Positions 57,177 through 64,000 of a stretch of DNA of 64,000 nt are shown here, one piece after another; the stretch's first letter is position 1, and the number at the start of each line of letters is the position of its first letter. The translations under genes were made by a program, and so were the position numbers. The stretch lies in the NCBI GenBank assembly GCA_039916305.1, contig JBDSLR010000038.1, forward strand, positions 1 to 64,000, read 5' to 3'. A model generated the notes under the pieces. It ran no database searches. It worked only from the letters and a program-made list of their open reading frames with translations, and was not told the origin of the DNA. Source of the DNA: JACMLD01 sp039916305. GTDB lineage: Bacteria > Bacteroidota > Bacteroidia > Chitinophagales > Chitinophagaceae.

Positions 57177-58598
57177 ATGAAACCACTTCTTATTATTATT
57201 TTACTCGCCGTAATTACTGGCAGTCATTGTTTCTCCCAGATTTTTTCCAGTTCACTTGATACCGTTCCGCGTGGATGGACCGGTCCTGTATTTAAATTAA
57301 GTGCGGCGTATCCAAAAAAATTATCCAAAAAACAAAGCCGTCCGTGGTTACAGTTTAATTTTAAAACGCAGCCTGAAAAATACATGAACGCAGTACTGCA
57401 ATATTTCCTGGAAGGAAATAAGTCCATTGATTTTGTGGTGCAAAAAAACAAAACCAGGAAATGGTATCATGCGCCTTCTATGAGCTGGCAGCAACCGGGG
57501 AGGGCGTATGGCAGGGAATTCATTCATGGCTTAACAAAAGAGCGCAGTTCACCGGCGCGGGAATTATTCCCCACACAAACAAACTTTATACAGAACTGGG
57601 CGGTTGGGTTTTACAATGCACCGGGCGCTTACACATTTGGAAAAGTATGGGCAGATACCAATAATTTGCAAACTGCTGATGTTAGTTTTCCGGAAGGTAC
57701 AGTAACTGCCAAACTGCTATTTACAGCAGCCAGCCCTGAAGAGGTTCCTTATGTAGATGGCTCGCTGGCATGGACAGCCAATATCAATAAAATAGCCGGC
57801 GGTATAACTATACGGTCTCCCCAAACAGTCAGGTTGCTGCAGGTGGATATTGCAGTAAAAGATGCCAGGGCCAATGCGTTCACAGGTTGGGTGTTTGGCA
57901 CATTTGCTTACCATGCAGACGCTCCCGGTAAAACAGTTTGGACGAAGCTGGTTCCCGCAGGACTTATGTGGGGAAACGACCCCGGTAAATTTAAAGGAGA
58001 ACCACTTTCAGAAACATGGATTAACCCGGCATTTATAACGCTCTTTACTTTTCCAAACGGAGATACTATGCATACTGGTTTCCAGGGCAGGCTCAATGGA
58101 CCCGTCGACAATCCGGGTTCTTCCTGTATGAGTTGTCATGCGTCTGCACAAAGCCCGCAATTCAAGCCCATGATTCCCTCATCAAACAGTACAGACAACC
58201 TCAATAAGTTTTTCAGAAATGTGCCTTCCGGGGAAGCCTTTGACGGAAAGCCTGCCAGTAAATCCATGGATTATTCTTTGCAGTTGTCGGGTGGGGTAGC
58301 AGCTGCATTGGCCAACAGGAACGATCATACAAAAAAGACACAACCGACTGCTGGGGAGGTTAAAAAAATAGACTATTTTATTACCACGGTGGAAGATAGC
58401 GCCGGCCCTCTGCCAATCCATTCATGGGTGCCGGATACTGCAAGTGTAAATAAAAAAGTAACTGCTGCCAGCTCGCCTGCTCCGGCAAAAAATAAAATGG
58501 CCTTGGTATTATATTGTGCATGCGTAGTGCCTGTATTTCTGCTCTACCGGCTTTTTAATAATAAACCTTACCGGAAAACCAAACAAATGACAGGATAA
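57177..58598 (+). CDS. Secreted protein with one CxxCH heme motif and C-terminal membrane anchor
   Basis: 473 residues. A signal peptide (LLIIILLAVITGSHCFSQ) and a C-terminal membrane segment (MALVLYCACVVPVFLLYRL) place the middle in the periplasm. One heme-binding motif CMSCH (C317, C320, H321) lies in NPGSSCMSCHASAQSP. The N-terminal half (GPVFKLSAAYPKKLSKK; KVWADTNNLQTADVSFPEGT) has a beta-rich pattern that I cannot assign. It probably carries one c-type heme. An electron-transfer or sensor role is possible; no partner cytochrome or oxidase is near. Confidence 0.72.
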   Translation: MKPLLIIILLAVITGSHCFSQIFSSSLDTVPRGWTGPVFKLSAAYPKKLSKKQSRPWLQFNFKTQPEKYMNAVLQYFLEGNKSIDFVVQKNKTRKWYHAPSMSWQQPGRAYGREFIHGLTKERSSPARELFPTQTNFIQNWAVGFYNAPGAYTFGKVWADTNNLQTADVSFPEGTVTAKLLFTAASPEEVPYVDGSLAWTANINKIAGGITIRSPQTVRLLQVDIAVKDARANAFTGWVFGTFAYHADAPGKTVWTKLVPAGLMWGNDPGKFKGEPLSETWINPAFITLFTFPNGDTMHTGFQGRLNGPVDNPGSSCMSCHASAQSPQFKPMIPSSNSTDNLNKFFRNVPSGEAFDGKPASKSMDYSLQLSGGVAAALANRNDHTKKTQPTAGEVKKIDYFITTVEDSAGPLPIHSWVPDTASVNKKVTAASSPAPAKNKMALVLYCACVVPVFLLYRLFNNKPYRKTKQMTG

Positions 58599-58694
58599 AA
58601 AGTTAAGTATCCTTAAACCGGGCACTACAAGATAATAGTATTGTTATTTTGCTGTAACCAATATTTGTAAAAGTATTTAGATGCCTTTACTTAT

Positions 58695-58702
58695 TACATT
58701 TG
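58695..58702 (+). promoter_or_regulatory. -7 box of the heme-binding protein gene
   Basis: TACATTTG, 50 bases ahead of the ATG at 58752. The nearest TTG lies 27 bases upstream, further than usual. Confidence 0.5.
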
Positions 58703-58751
58703 CCGCTTGCCACCAACTTAAGAAAGTATTTAAACATTCAAAAATAAAAGT

Positions 58752-59153
58752 ATGAACATTACATTAGCACAGGCGGAAGCAGCAGTAGCAGCTGCCAAAA
58801 TTAAAGCCGCGGCCATTAGTACCAGTATGAATATCTGCATAGTGGATGCGGGCAGTAACCTGGTGGCATTTGGGCGTATGGATGGCGCATGGATTGGATC
58901 AGTAGATATTTCCTGGAAGAAAGCGAAGACAGCTGCCTGGTTTACCATGGATACCGCAGCGCTCAGCCCCCTTGTACAGCCGGGCCAGTCATTGTACAAT
59001 ATTGAACATTCAAACGGTGGATTGATAACTTTTCCTGGTGGTGTAATTATTAAAAATGCCGCCGGTGAAGTAATTGGTGCAATTGGCGTTTCCGGTAGCA
59101 CAGTAGAAAATGATCATGCCGTAGCGGCGGCTGGTGCAGCAGCAGTAAAGTAA
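58752..59153 (+). CDS. GlcG/HbpS family heme-binding-like protein
   Basis: 133 residues of the GlcG/HbpS (DUF336) fold. MNITLAQAEAAVAAAKIKAA is the N-terminal helix, followed by CIVDAGSNLVAFGRMDGAWIGS, the TMDTAAL segment, GGLITFPGGVIIKNAAGEVIGAIGVSG and VENDHAVAAAG. Members bind heme or cobalamin or lie beside glycolate genes, but a ligand has not been shown for most. No signal peptide is seen. It is followed by a hairpin shared with the convergent permease. Confidence 0.9.
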   Translation: MNITLAQAEAAVAAAKIKAAAISTSMNICIVDAGSNLVAFGRMDGAWIGSVDISWKKAKTAAWFTMDTAALSPLVQPGQSLYNIEHSNGGLITFPGGVIIKNAAGEVIGAIGVSGSTVENDHAVAAAGAAAVK

Positions 59154-59160
59154 AAGATTG

Positions 59161-59207
59161 ATTGCTGATGTTGGGATGCTGAAATTTTCCATTCCAACAT
59201 CAGCAAT
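59161..59207. terminator. Long hairpin terminator between convergent genes
   Basis: ATTGCTGATGTTGGGATG (59161-59178) pairs with CATTCCAACATCAGCAAT (59190-59207) over 18 positions with one G-T pair and an 11-base loop. Both strands have only a weak T-run, so it may act for the HbpS-like gene and the nucleoside permease at once. Confidence 0.85.
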
Positions 59208-59213
59208 TTCTTG

Positions 59214-60452
59214 TTAATGGGCTACTACTACCTTCTCACCGCGAACATGTTTATAGGTAAATACAAATGGAAATATAATTCCCAGTAATAGTGCATAAGC
59301 GGCAAAACTAAACCAGATGGATGGCCAGTCCCTTACACCATCATGCGTAAAATAATCTACTACGCTGCCGCTGAAAATGCCACCCAATGTAGCGCCGAGT
59401 CCATTGGTCATCAGCATAAATAAACCCTGTGCACTCGCCCTTATTTTAATATCCGCTTCACGCTCCACAAATAAGGAACCGGAGATATTAAAAAAGTCGA
59501 ATGCCATGCCATAAACAATCATGGACAGAACAAGCAGGGGCAAACCGGTGCCGGGGTTGCCAACGCCAAACAGGGCGAAACGGAATACCCAGGCAAATAT
59601 GCTCATTATCATTACCTGTTTAATGCCAAACCGCTGCAGAAAAAATGGAATAGTGAGTATGAACAATGTTTCAGATATCTGTGCTACGGATGATAAAAGG
59701 CCCGGATGTTTTACTGCAAAAGAATCAGGATAAAGCTTACCAAAATCATCCAGGAAAGGCAATCCGAATGTATTGGTGATTTGCAGCGCAGCACCCAGCA
59801 GCATGGCAAACAGAAAAAAGATGATCATCTTTTTTTGTTTGAATAAAACAAATGCATCCAGTCCCAGCGAGGAAGCCAGGCTCTTTTTTTCATTTGATTT
59901 GCTGGGCGGGCATTTGGTAATGGTAAAAGAATACAATCCCATAAGAATGCCTGATACGGCGCTTACATAAAACTGAAAGTGACTCTGGTTAAAACCCAGT
60001 AAATCTACTGTCCACATAGCACAGATAAAACCTACGGTGCCCCATACGCGGATGGGTGGAAACATCTTAACAATATCAAACCCTTTTTTTTCGAGCGCTA
60101 TATAAGAAACAGTATTGTTCAGCGCAATGGTAGGCATATACATGCAATTATTAAGCAGCATTATAAACCACAGTAATTTGTAGTCAGTAACGGTAGATGC
60201 CCATAGCAATAGTAATGCCCCTATGATATGGCACATACCTAATACCCTTTCCGCATTTACCCATTTGTCTGCTATAATACCCAGCAGTGCAGGCGCAAAC
60301 AGGGAAGCTATACCCATGGTACCATAAATGCTACTAATCTGTAAACCGGTAAAATGAAGTGAAAAAAGGTAACTGCCCAGTGAAATCAGCCAGGAACCCC
60401 ATACAAAGAACTCCAGGAAATTTAAAATGATGAGCCGGTATTTGATACTCAC
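59214..60452 (-). CDS. nupG: Nucleoside:H+ symporter family permease (NupG/XapB-like, MFS)
   Basis: 412 residues with 12 membrane segments of the nucleoside-proton symporter subgroup of the MFS. Landmarks are LEFFVWGSWLISLGSYLF, LNNCMYMPTIALNNTVSY, and MAFDFFNISGSLFVEREAD followed by RASAQGLFMLMTNGLGA. It takes up nucleosides with protons across the inner membrane. No nucleoside catabolic genes are beside it. It is divergent from the transglutaminase gene. Confidence 0.9.
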   Translation of the reverse strand: MSIKYRLIILNFLEFFVWGSWLISLGSYLFSLHFTGLQISSIYGTMGIASLFAPALLGIIADKWVNAERVLGMCHIIGALLLLWASTVTDYKLLWFIMLLNNCMYMPTIALNNTVSYIALEKKGFDIVKMFPPIRVWGTVGFICAMWTVDLLGFNQSHFQFYVSAVSGILMGLYSFTITKCPPSKSNEKKSLASSLGLDAFVLFKQKKMIIFFLFAMLLGAALQITNTFGLPFLDDFGKLYPDSFAVKHPGLLSSVAQISETLFILTIPFFLQRFGIKQVMIMSIFAWVFRFALFGVGNPGTGLPLLVLSMIVYGMAFDFFNISGSLFVEREADIKIRASAQGLFMLMTNGLGATLGGIFSGSVVDYFTHDGVRDWPSIWFSFAAYALLLGIIFPFVFTYKHVRGEKVVVAH

Positions 60453-60658
60453 AGTGTAGTTTTTATTGAAATGGTAAGATAAAGGTTTTTAGATGAAATT
60501 TGATGATAGCCGCCGGCAGGATAATTTATAGCACCAGGGCAGGTCTGCAGCTCTTCATGCCGGTATAATAACCGCGGCATGGTAAATCAAAAAAGACCTA
60601 TATTTATCACCAACGATTGCCCCTAATCATTATCACCCATCTTTAACACTTTGTAATT

Positions 60659-63600
60659 ATGGCAATACGCGTTGCAATCAATCATAAAACCACTTATAGT
60701 TACGACCGGCTGGTATCACTTTCCCCTCATATTTTCAGGTTGCGGCCAGCGGCGCATTCGCGTACCAATGTGGAGGCCTATTCTTTTAAAATAATTCCCA
60801 AAGAACATTTTATCAACTGGCAGCAGGATCCTTTTGGCAACTACCAGGCGCGGGTGGTATTTCCGGAAAAAACCAGGGAGCTATCTGTAGAAGTGGAAGT
60901 AATTGCCAATATGGTGGTGATTAACCCGTTTGATTTTTTTGTGGAAGAATACGCCGAAAATTTTCCTTTTAAATACCAGGGTGAGTTACCTAAAGAGCTT
61001 GTTCCATACCTGGAAATAAAAGAAGATGGTCCCCTGCTTACCCAATGGCTGGCAGGCATCGACAAATCAAAAAAAACCATCAATGATTTCCTGGTATACA
61101 TTAACCAGAAGCTGAATAAGGATATCAATTACTCCATCCGTATGGAAGTTGGCGTGCAGACACCGGAAGAAACACTGGGCAAGGCACTGGGTTCCTGCCG
61201 CGATTCAGCCTGGTTGCTGGTGCAAATCTTTCGCCATCTGGGACTGGCTGCCCGTTTTGTATCAGGCTACCTGGTACAGCTAACCGCAGATGTAAAATCA
61301 CTGGATGGTCCATCCGGACCAGCGAATGATTTTACAGATTTGCATGCATGGACAGAAGTATACATTCCCGGTGCAGGCTGGATAGGACTCGATCCTACTT
61401 CCGGTCTGTTTGCAGGCGAAGGGCATATACCACTGGCATGCACACCTGATTTTGCAAGTGCCGCACCAGTGGTGGGTGCTACTGATAAGTGCGAGACAGC
61501 ATTTACCTTCAGCAATACTGTAACGCGTATACACGAAGACCCTCGTGTTACCAAACCCTATACAGATGAACAATGGGCAGCTATCAATGCTACCGGTTTA
61601 CTGGTGGATGAAGATTTGGAAAAAGGCGATGTTCGCATGACCATGGGCGGCGAACCTACTTTTGTTTCTATAGATGATATGGAAGGTGAAGAATGGAACA
61701 CGGGAGCCGATGGTAAACTTAAACGTGAACTTTCGCATGATTTGATATTCCGCCTGCGCGAACAGTTTGGCCCCAGTGGAATGATACATTATGGCCAGGG
61801 AAAATGGTACCCCGGTGAACCGCTGCCCCGCTGGCAGTACGGGCTTTTCTGGAGAAAAGATTTGTACCCTATCTGGAATAATATTAACCTGATTGCCCAT
61901 GAGAAAATAGAAAAAAAATATACCCATGAACATGCGCAGGCATTTGTAAAAGAGCTGGCCAGGCACCTGGCCGTTAACCAGGAAAATATCAGTGAAGCTT
62001 TTGAAGACGTTTTCTATTTTTTATGGACTGAAGGGAAACTGCCGGCCAATATTGACCCCTTGCAAACCAACAGTAAAGACCCCATAGAGCGCCAGACACT
62101 GGCACAATTGCTGAATAAAGGGCTTGATAAACCTGCCGGTTATGTACTTCCATTGAAATGGAATTTTGACAATGATAAATGGCAGAGCAATAAATGGGTG
62201 TTTAAACGGGAACACCTGTTCCTGGTGCCCGGTAATTCTCCCATCGGTTTACGGTTACCGTTAGATTCACTGGCTGCCGTTGCCAAATCAGACGAACCAC
62301 AAAAGATAGAGCGCAGCCTGTTTGATGAATTGCCTGTTCTTGAACATTACGACGAAACCATTACCAGCCGCTACGGCCTCGTAACACAGCATCCCGCAAA
62401 ATCAAAAACGGTAGCAAAAGAAGAAGCCGTTGCAGCAGATAAAATTACCAAACCGGAAAAACAGCAGCCAGCAGAAGAAAAAGAAGCAAAACCACGGTAC
62501 GATATACCGGTAATTAAAACTGCGTTGTGTGTAGAGGCAAGGGACGGAATTGTATATATTTTTCTGCCTCCTATGGATTACCTGGAGCATTATCTTGACA
62601 TGGTGGCATCTATAGAAGCAACGGCTGAAAAGCTGAAACTTCCCGTGCGCATTGAAGGGTATGAGCCCCCGCGTGATTATCGCATGGAAAGACTGGTGGT
62701 GTCACCTGACCCGGGTGTAATCGAAGTAAACATTCATCCGTCAACAACATGGAAAGAACTGGTGCATAATATTGATACGCTGTACGATCAGGCATTTTTA
62801 TCGCGCCTGGGCACAGAGAAATTTATGCTCGATGGAAGGCATACCGGCACCGGGGGAGGCAACCACATCACCATTGGTGGCGCTTCGCCGTCAGATAGTC
62901 CATTGCTGCGCCGTCCCGATGTATTGCGCAGCCTTGTTACTTACTGGCAGCACCATCCCGGTCTTTCGTATTTATTTTCCAGCGCATTTATAGGCCCTAC
63001 CAGCCAGGCCCCGCGCATTGATGAAGGGCGCGATGAGAAATTGTATGAGATGGAGATTGCGTTCGACCAGGTACCCGAAAATGGTTTCGTGCCTTTCTGG
63101 ATTGTAGACCGCATCTTCAGGCACCTGCTGACTGATATAACGGGCAACACCCACCGCTCGGAATTTTGTATTGATAAAATGTATTCACCTGATAGTTCGT
63201 CGGGCCGACTGGGCATCCTGGAATTCCGTGCATTTGATATGCCGCCCCACAAACAGATGAGCCTTGTACAAATGGTGTTGATACGTGGGCTGATAGCCAA
63301 ATTCTGGAAAAAACCATATAAACATAAGCTGGTAAGATGGGGTACTGAGCTGCACGACAAGTTTATGCTGCCGCATTATGTTCACCAGGATCTTACAGAT
63401 GTAGTGAGTGATTTGAATGAAGCGGGTTACGCGTTTAACATGAGCTGGTTTGATCCTTTTTTCGAATTCCGTTTTCCGCATTATGGCACGGTAAAACTAC
63501 AGGGCATAGAAATGGAAATACGCATGGGTATTGAGCCCTGGCATGTGCTGGGGGAAGAGATGTCCAGTACCGGTACCGCCCGTTTTGTGGATTCTTCGCT

Positions 63601-64000
63601 GGAGCGGGTACAGGTAAAATTAAAAGGCATGAATGGTACCCGTTATGTGTTGATGTGCAATGGCAGCCGTGTGCCCTTAAGGGAAACAAATATCAAAGAA
63701 GAATATGTTTGTGGTATCCGTTACCGGGCCTGGCAGCCGCCTTCTGCCCTGCACCCAACTATTGGGGTAGACACACCTCTTACATTTGATATTATTGATA
63801 CCTGGAACAGCCGTTCCATTGGCGGTTGCACGTATTACGTAGCGCATCCGGGCGGCAGGCATTACGACACTTTTCCTATTAACAGTTATGAAGCAGAATC
63901 CAGGCGCTTTAATCGTTTCGGCACCACTTCCCATACGCAGGATGTGTTGCGCCCGGAGCCGCTGGGAAATACAGCCCGGCATTATATAACGCAAAACAGG
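60659..64000 (+). CDS. Transglutaminase-DUF2126 protein, 3' partial
   Basis: The frame is open from the ATG at 60659 to the window edge (1114 codons, no stop). The first ~100 residues are the Bact_transglu_N domain (INHKTTYSYDRLVSLSP). The transglutaminase-like core has C180 in GSCRDSAWLL, H229 in DLHAWTEVY and D245 in IGLDPTSG, a complete catalytic triad. From about residue 315, DUF2126 starts with GGEPTFVSIDDMEGEEWNTG and continues through GKWYPGEPLPRWQYGLFWRKD, an acidic/lysine linker near 580-610, and FMLDGRHTGTGGGNHITIGG, RFGTTSHTQDVLRP. DUF2126 is related to amidoligase/glutamine-synthetase-like folds. Such proteins are usually followed by alpha-E and circularly permuted ATP-grasp genes, which make peptide bonds to amino acids or proteins; these would lie outside the window. 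Confidence 0.92.
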   Translation, partial: MAIRVAINHKTTYSYDRLVSLSPHIFRLRPAAHSRTNVEAYSFKIIPKEHFINWQQDPFGNYQARVVFPEKTRELSVEVEVIANMVVINPFDFFVEEYAENFPFKYQGELPKELVPYLEIKEDGPLLTQWLAGIDKSKKTINDFLVYINQKLNKDINYSIRMEVGVQTPEETLGKALGSCRDSAWLLVQIFRHLGLAARFVSGYLVQLTADVKSLDGPSGPANDFTDLHAWTEVYIPGAGWIGLDPTSGLFAGEGHIPLACTPDFASAAPVVGATDKCETAFTFSNTVTRIHEDPRVTKPYTDEQWAAINATGLLVDEDLEKGDVRMTMGGEPTFVSIDDMEGEEWNTGADGKLKRELSHDLIFRLREQFGPSGMIHYGQGKWYPGEPLPRWQYGLFWRKDLYPIWNNINLIAHEKIEKKYTHEHAQAFVKELARHLAVNQENISEAFEDVFYFLWTEGKLPANIDPLQTNSKDPIERQTLAQLLNKGLDKPAGYVLPLKWNFDNDKWQSNKWVFKREHLFLVPGNSPIGLRLPLDSLAAVAKSDEPQKIERSLFDELPVLEHYDETITSRYGLVTQHPAKSKTVAKEEAVAADKITKPEKQQPAEEKEAKPRYDIPVIKTALCVEARDGIVYIFLPPMDYLEHYLDMVASIEATAEKLKLPVRIEGYEPPRDYRMERLVVSPDPGVIEVNIHPSTTWKELVHNIDTLYDQAFLSRLGTEKFMLDGRHTGTGGGNHITIGGASPSDSPLLRRPDVLRSLVTYWQHHPGLSYLFSSAFIGPTSQAPRIDEGRDEKLYEMEIAFDQVPENGFVPFWIVDRIFRHLLTDITGNTHRSEFCIDKMYSPDSSSGRLGILEFRAFDMPPHKQMSLVQMVLIRGLIAKFWKKPYKHKLVRWGTELHDKFMLPHYVHQDLTDVVSDLNEAGYAFNMSWFDPFFEFRFPHYGTVKLQGIEMEIRMGIEPWHVLGEEMSSTGTARFVDSSLERVQVKLKGMNGTRYVLMCNGSRVPLRETNIKEEYVCGIRYRAWQPPSALHPTIGVDTPLTFDIIDTWNSRSIGGCTYYVAHPGGRHYDTFPINSYEAESRRFNRFGTTSHTQDVLRPEPLGNTARHYITQNR

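Noticed and set aside
1..64000. tRNA, rRNA, prophage or intact insertion sequence
   Set aside because: None of the intergenic stretches folds into a cloverleaf by eye, and no transposase, integrase or phage structural gene is seen.

Overview
The window looks like chromosome from a Bacteroidota member, most likely family Chitinophagaceae (the family is an inference). The support is a type IX secretion C-terminal domain on the first gene, -7 boxes of the form TAnnTTTG upstream of many genes, almost no Shine-Dalgarno sequences, a run of TTG/GTG starts, SPOR proteins with CCDC81-type HU domains, and futalosine-pathway menaquinone synthesis. No rRNA, tRNA, intact insertion sequence, prophage or CRISPR array was seen. 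Most of the window is ordinary chromosome: short operons, many single genes, and a noticeable number of decayed genes.

Layout. 1-3.5 kb: the end of a secreted esterase with surface repeats, then an OB-fold protein and a YceI protein. 3.7-6.5 kb: methionine block (MetZ, OsmC-like protein, divergent MetX). 6.7-12.1 kb: GNAT, a GH116-type glycoside hydrolase, and a tight SlyD / CobW GTPase / deaminase group. 12.4-14.4 kb: a beta-propeller protein of unknown role. 14.4-16.4 kb: a membrane-protein gene remnant, then a clear SAM-I riboswitch with its terminator controlling a second transsulfuration enzyme. 16.4-19.6 kb: aldo/keto reductase, an orphan promoter-operator, a frameshifted carboxypeptidase-regulatory-like gene, a GhoS-like small protein, rhodanese, LysE exporter. 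19.6-24.1 kb, minus strand: methyltransferase, DUF4406 protein, Crp/Fnr regulator, an agmatinase with its catalytic middle deleted, Gfo/Idh/MocA oxidoreductase, YitT. 24.2-31 kb: APC permease, GDSL lipoprotein, a DUF5077-DUF3472-FKBP fusion, a tandem repeat, cupin, HU-SPOR protein, and a second FKBP lipoprotein. 31-38.7 kb: serine dehydratase, MqnE, PhoH, two secreted proteins, EamA, pyrophosphatase, TauE-like protein. 38.9-41.5 kb: ECF sigma factor, probable anti-sigma factor, serine hydrolase. 41.5-49.8 kb: possible small RNA or leader, lipase, racemase, DUF2452 protein, threonine aldolase, peptide-binding lipoprotein, a direct-repeat-flanked membrane gene, M1 peptidase. 49.8-60.5 kb: FAD oxidoreductase, NlpC/P60 peptidase, DNA polymerase III alpha, thioredoxin, a methyltransferase remnant, a CxxCH protein, HbpS-like protein, nucleoside permease. 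60.7 kb to the edge: a transglutaminase-DUF2126 protein that runs off the window.

How the genes work together. MetX, MetZ and the riboswitch-controlled transsulfuration enzyme make up homoserine acylation and sulfur incorporation for methionine, under at least one SAM-responsive control. SlyD, the CobW GTPase and the deaminase look like a metal-delivery group with a zinc-enzyme client. The transglutaminase-DUF2126 gene at the right edge belongs to a family usually encoded beside ATP-grasp and alpha-E proteins; those partners, if present, lie outside the window. The strongest unusual signals are the repeated gene decay (five remnants), the FKBP fusion, the direct-repeat insertion between two divergent genes, the orphan operator, and this truncated amidoligase-type locus.
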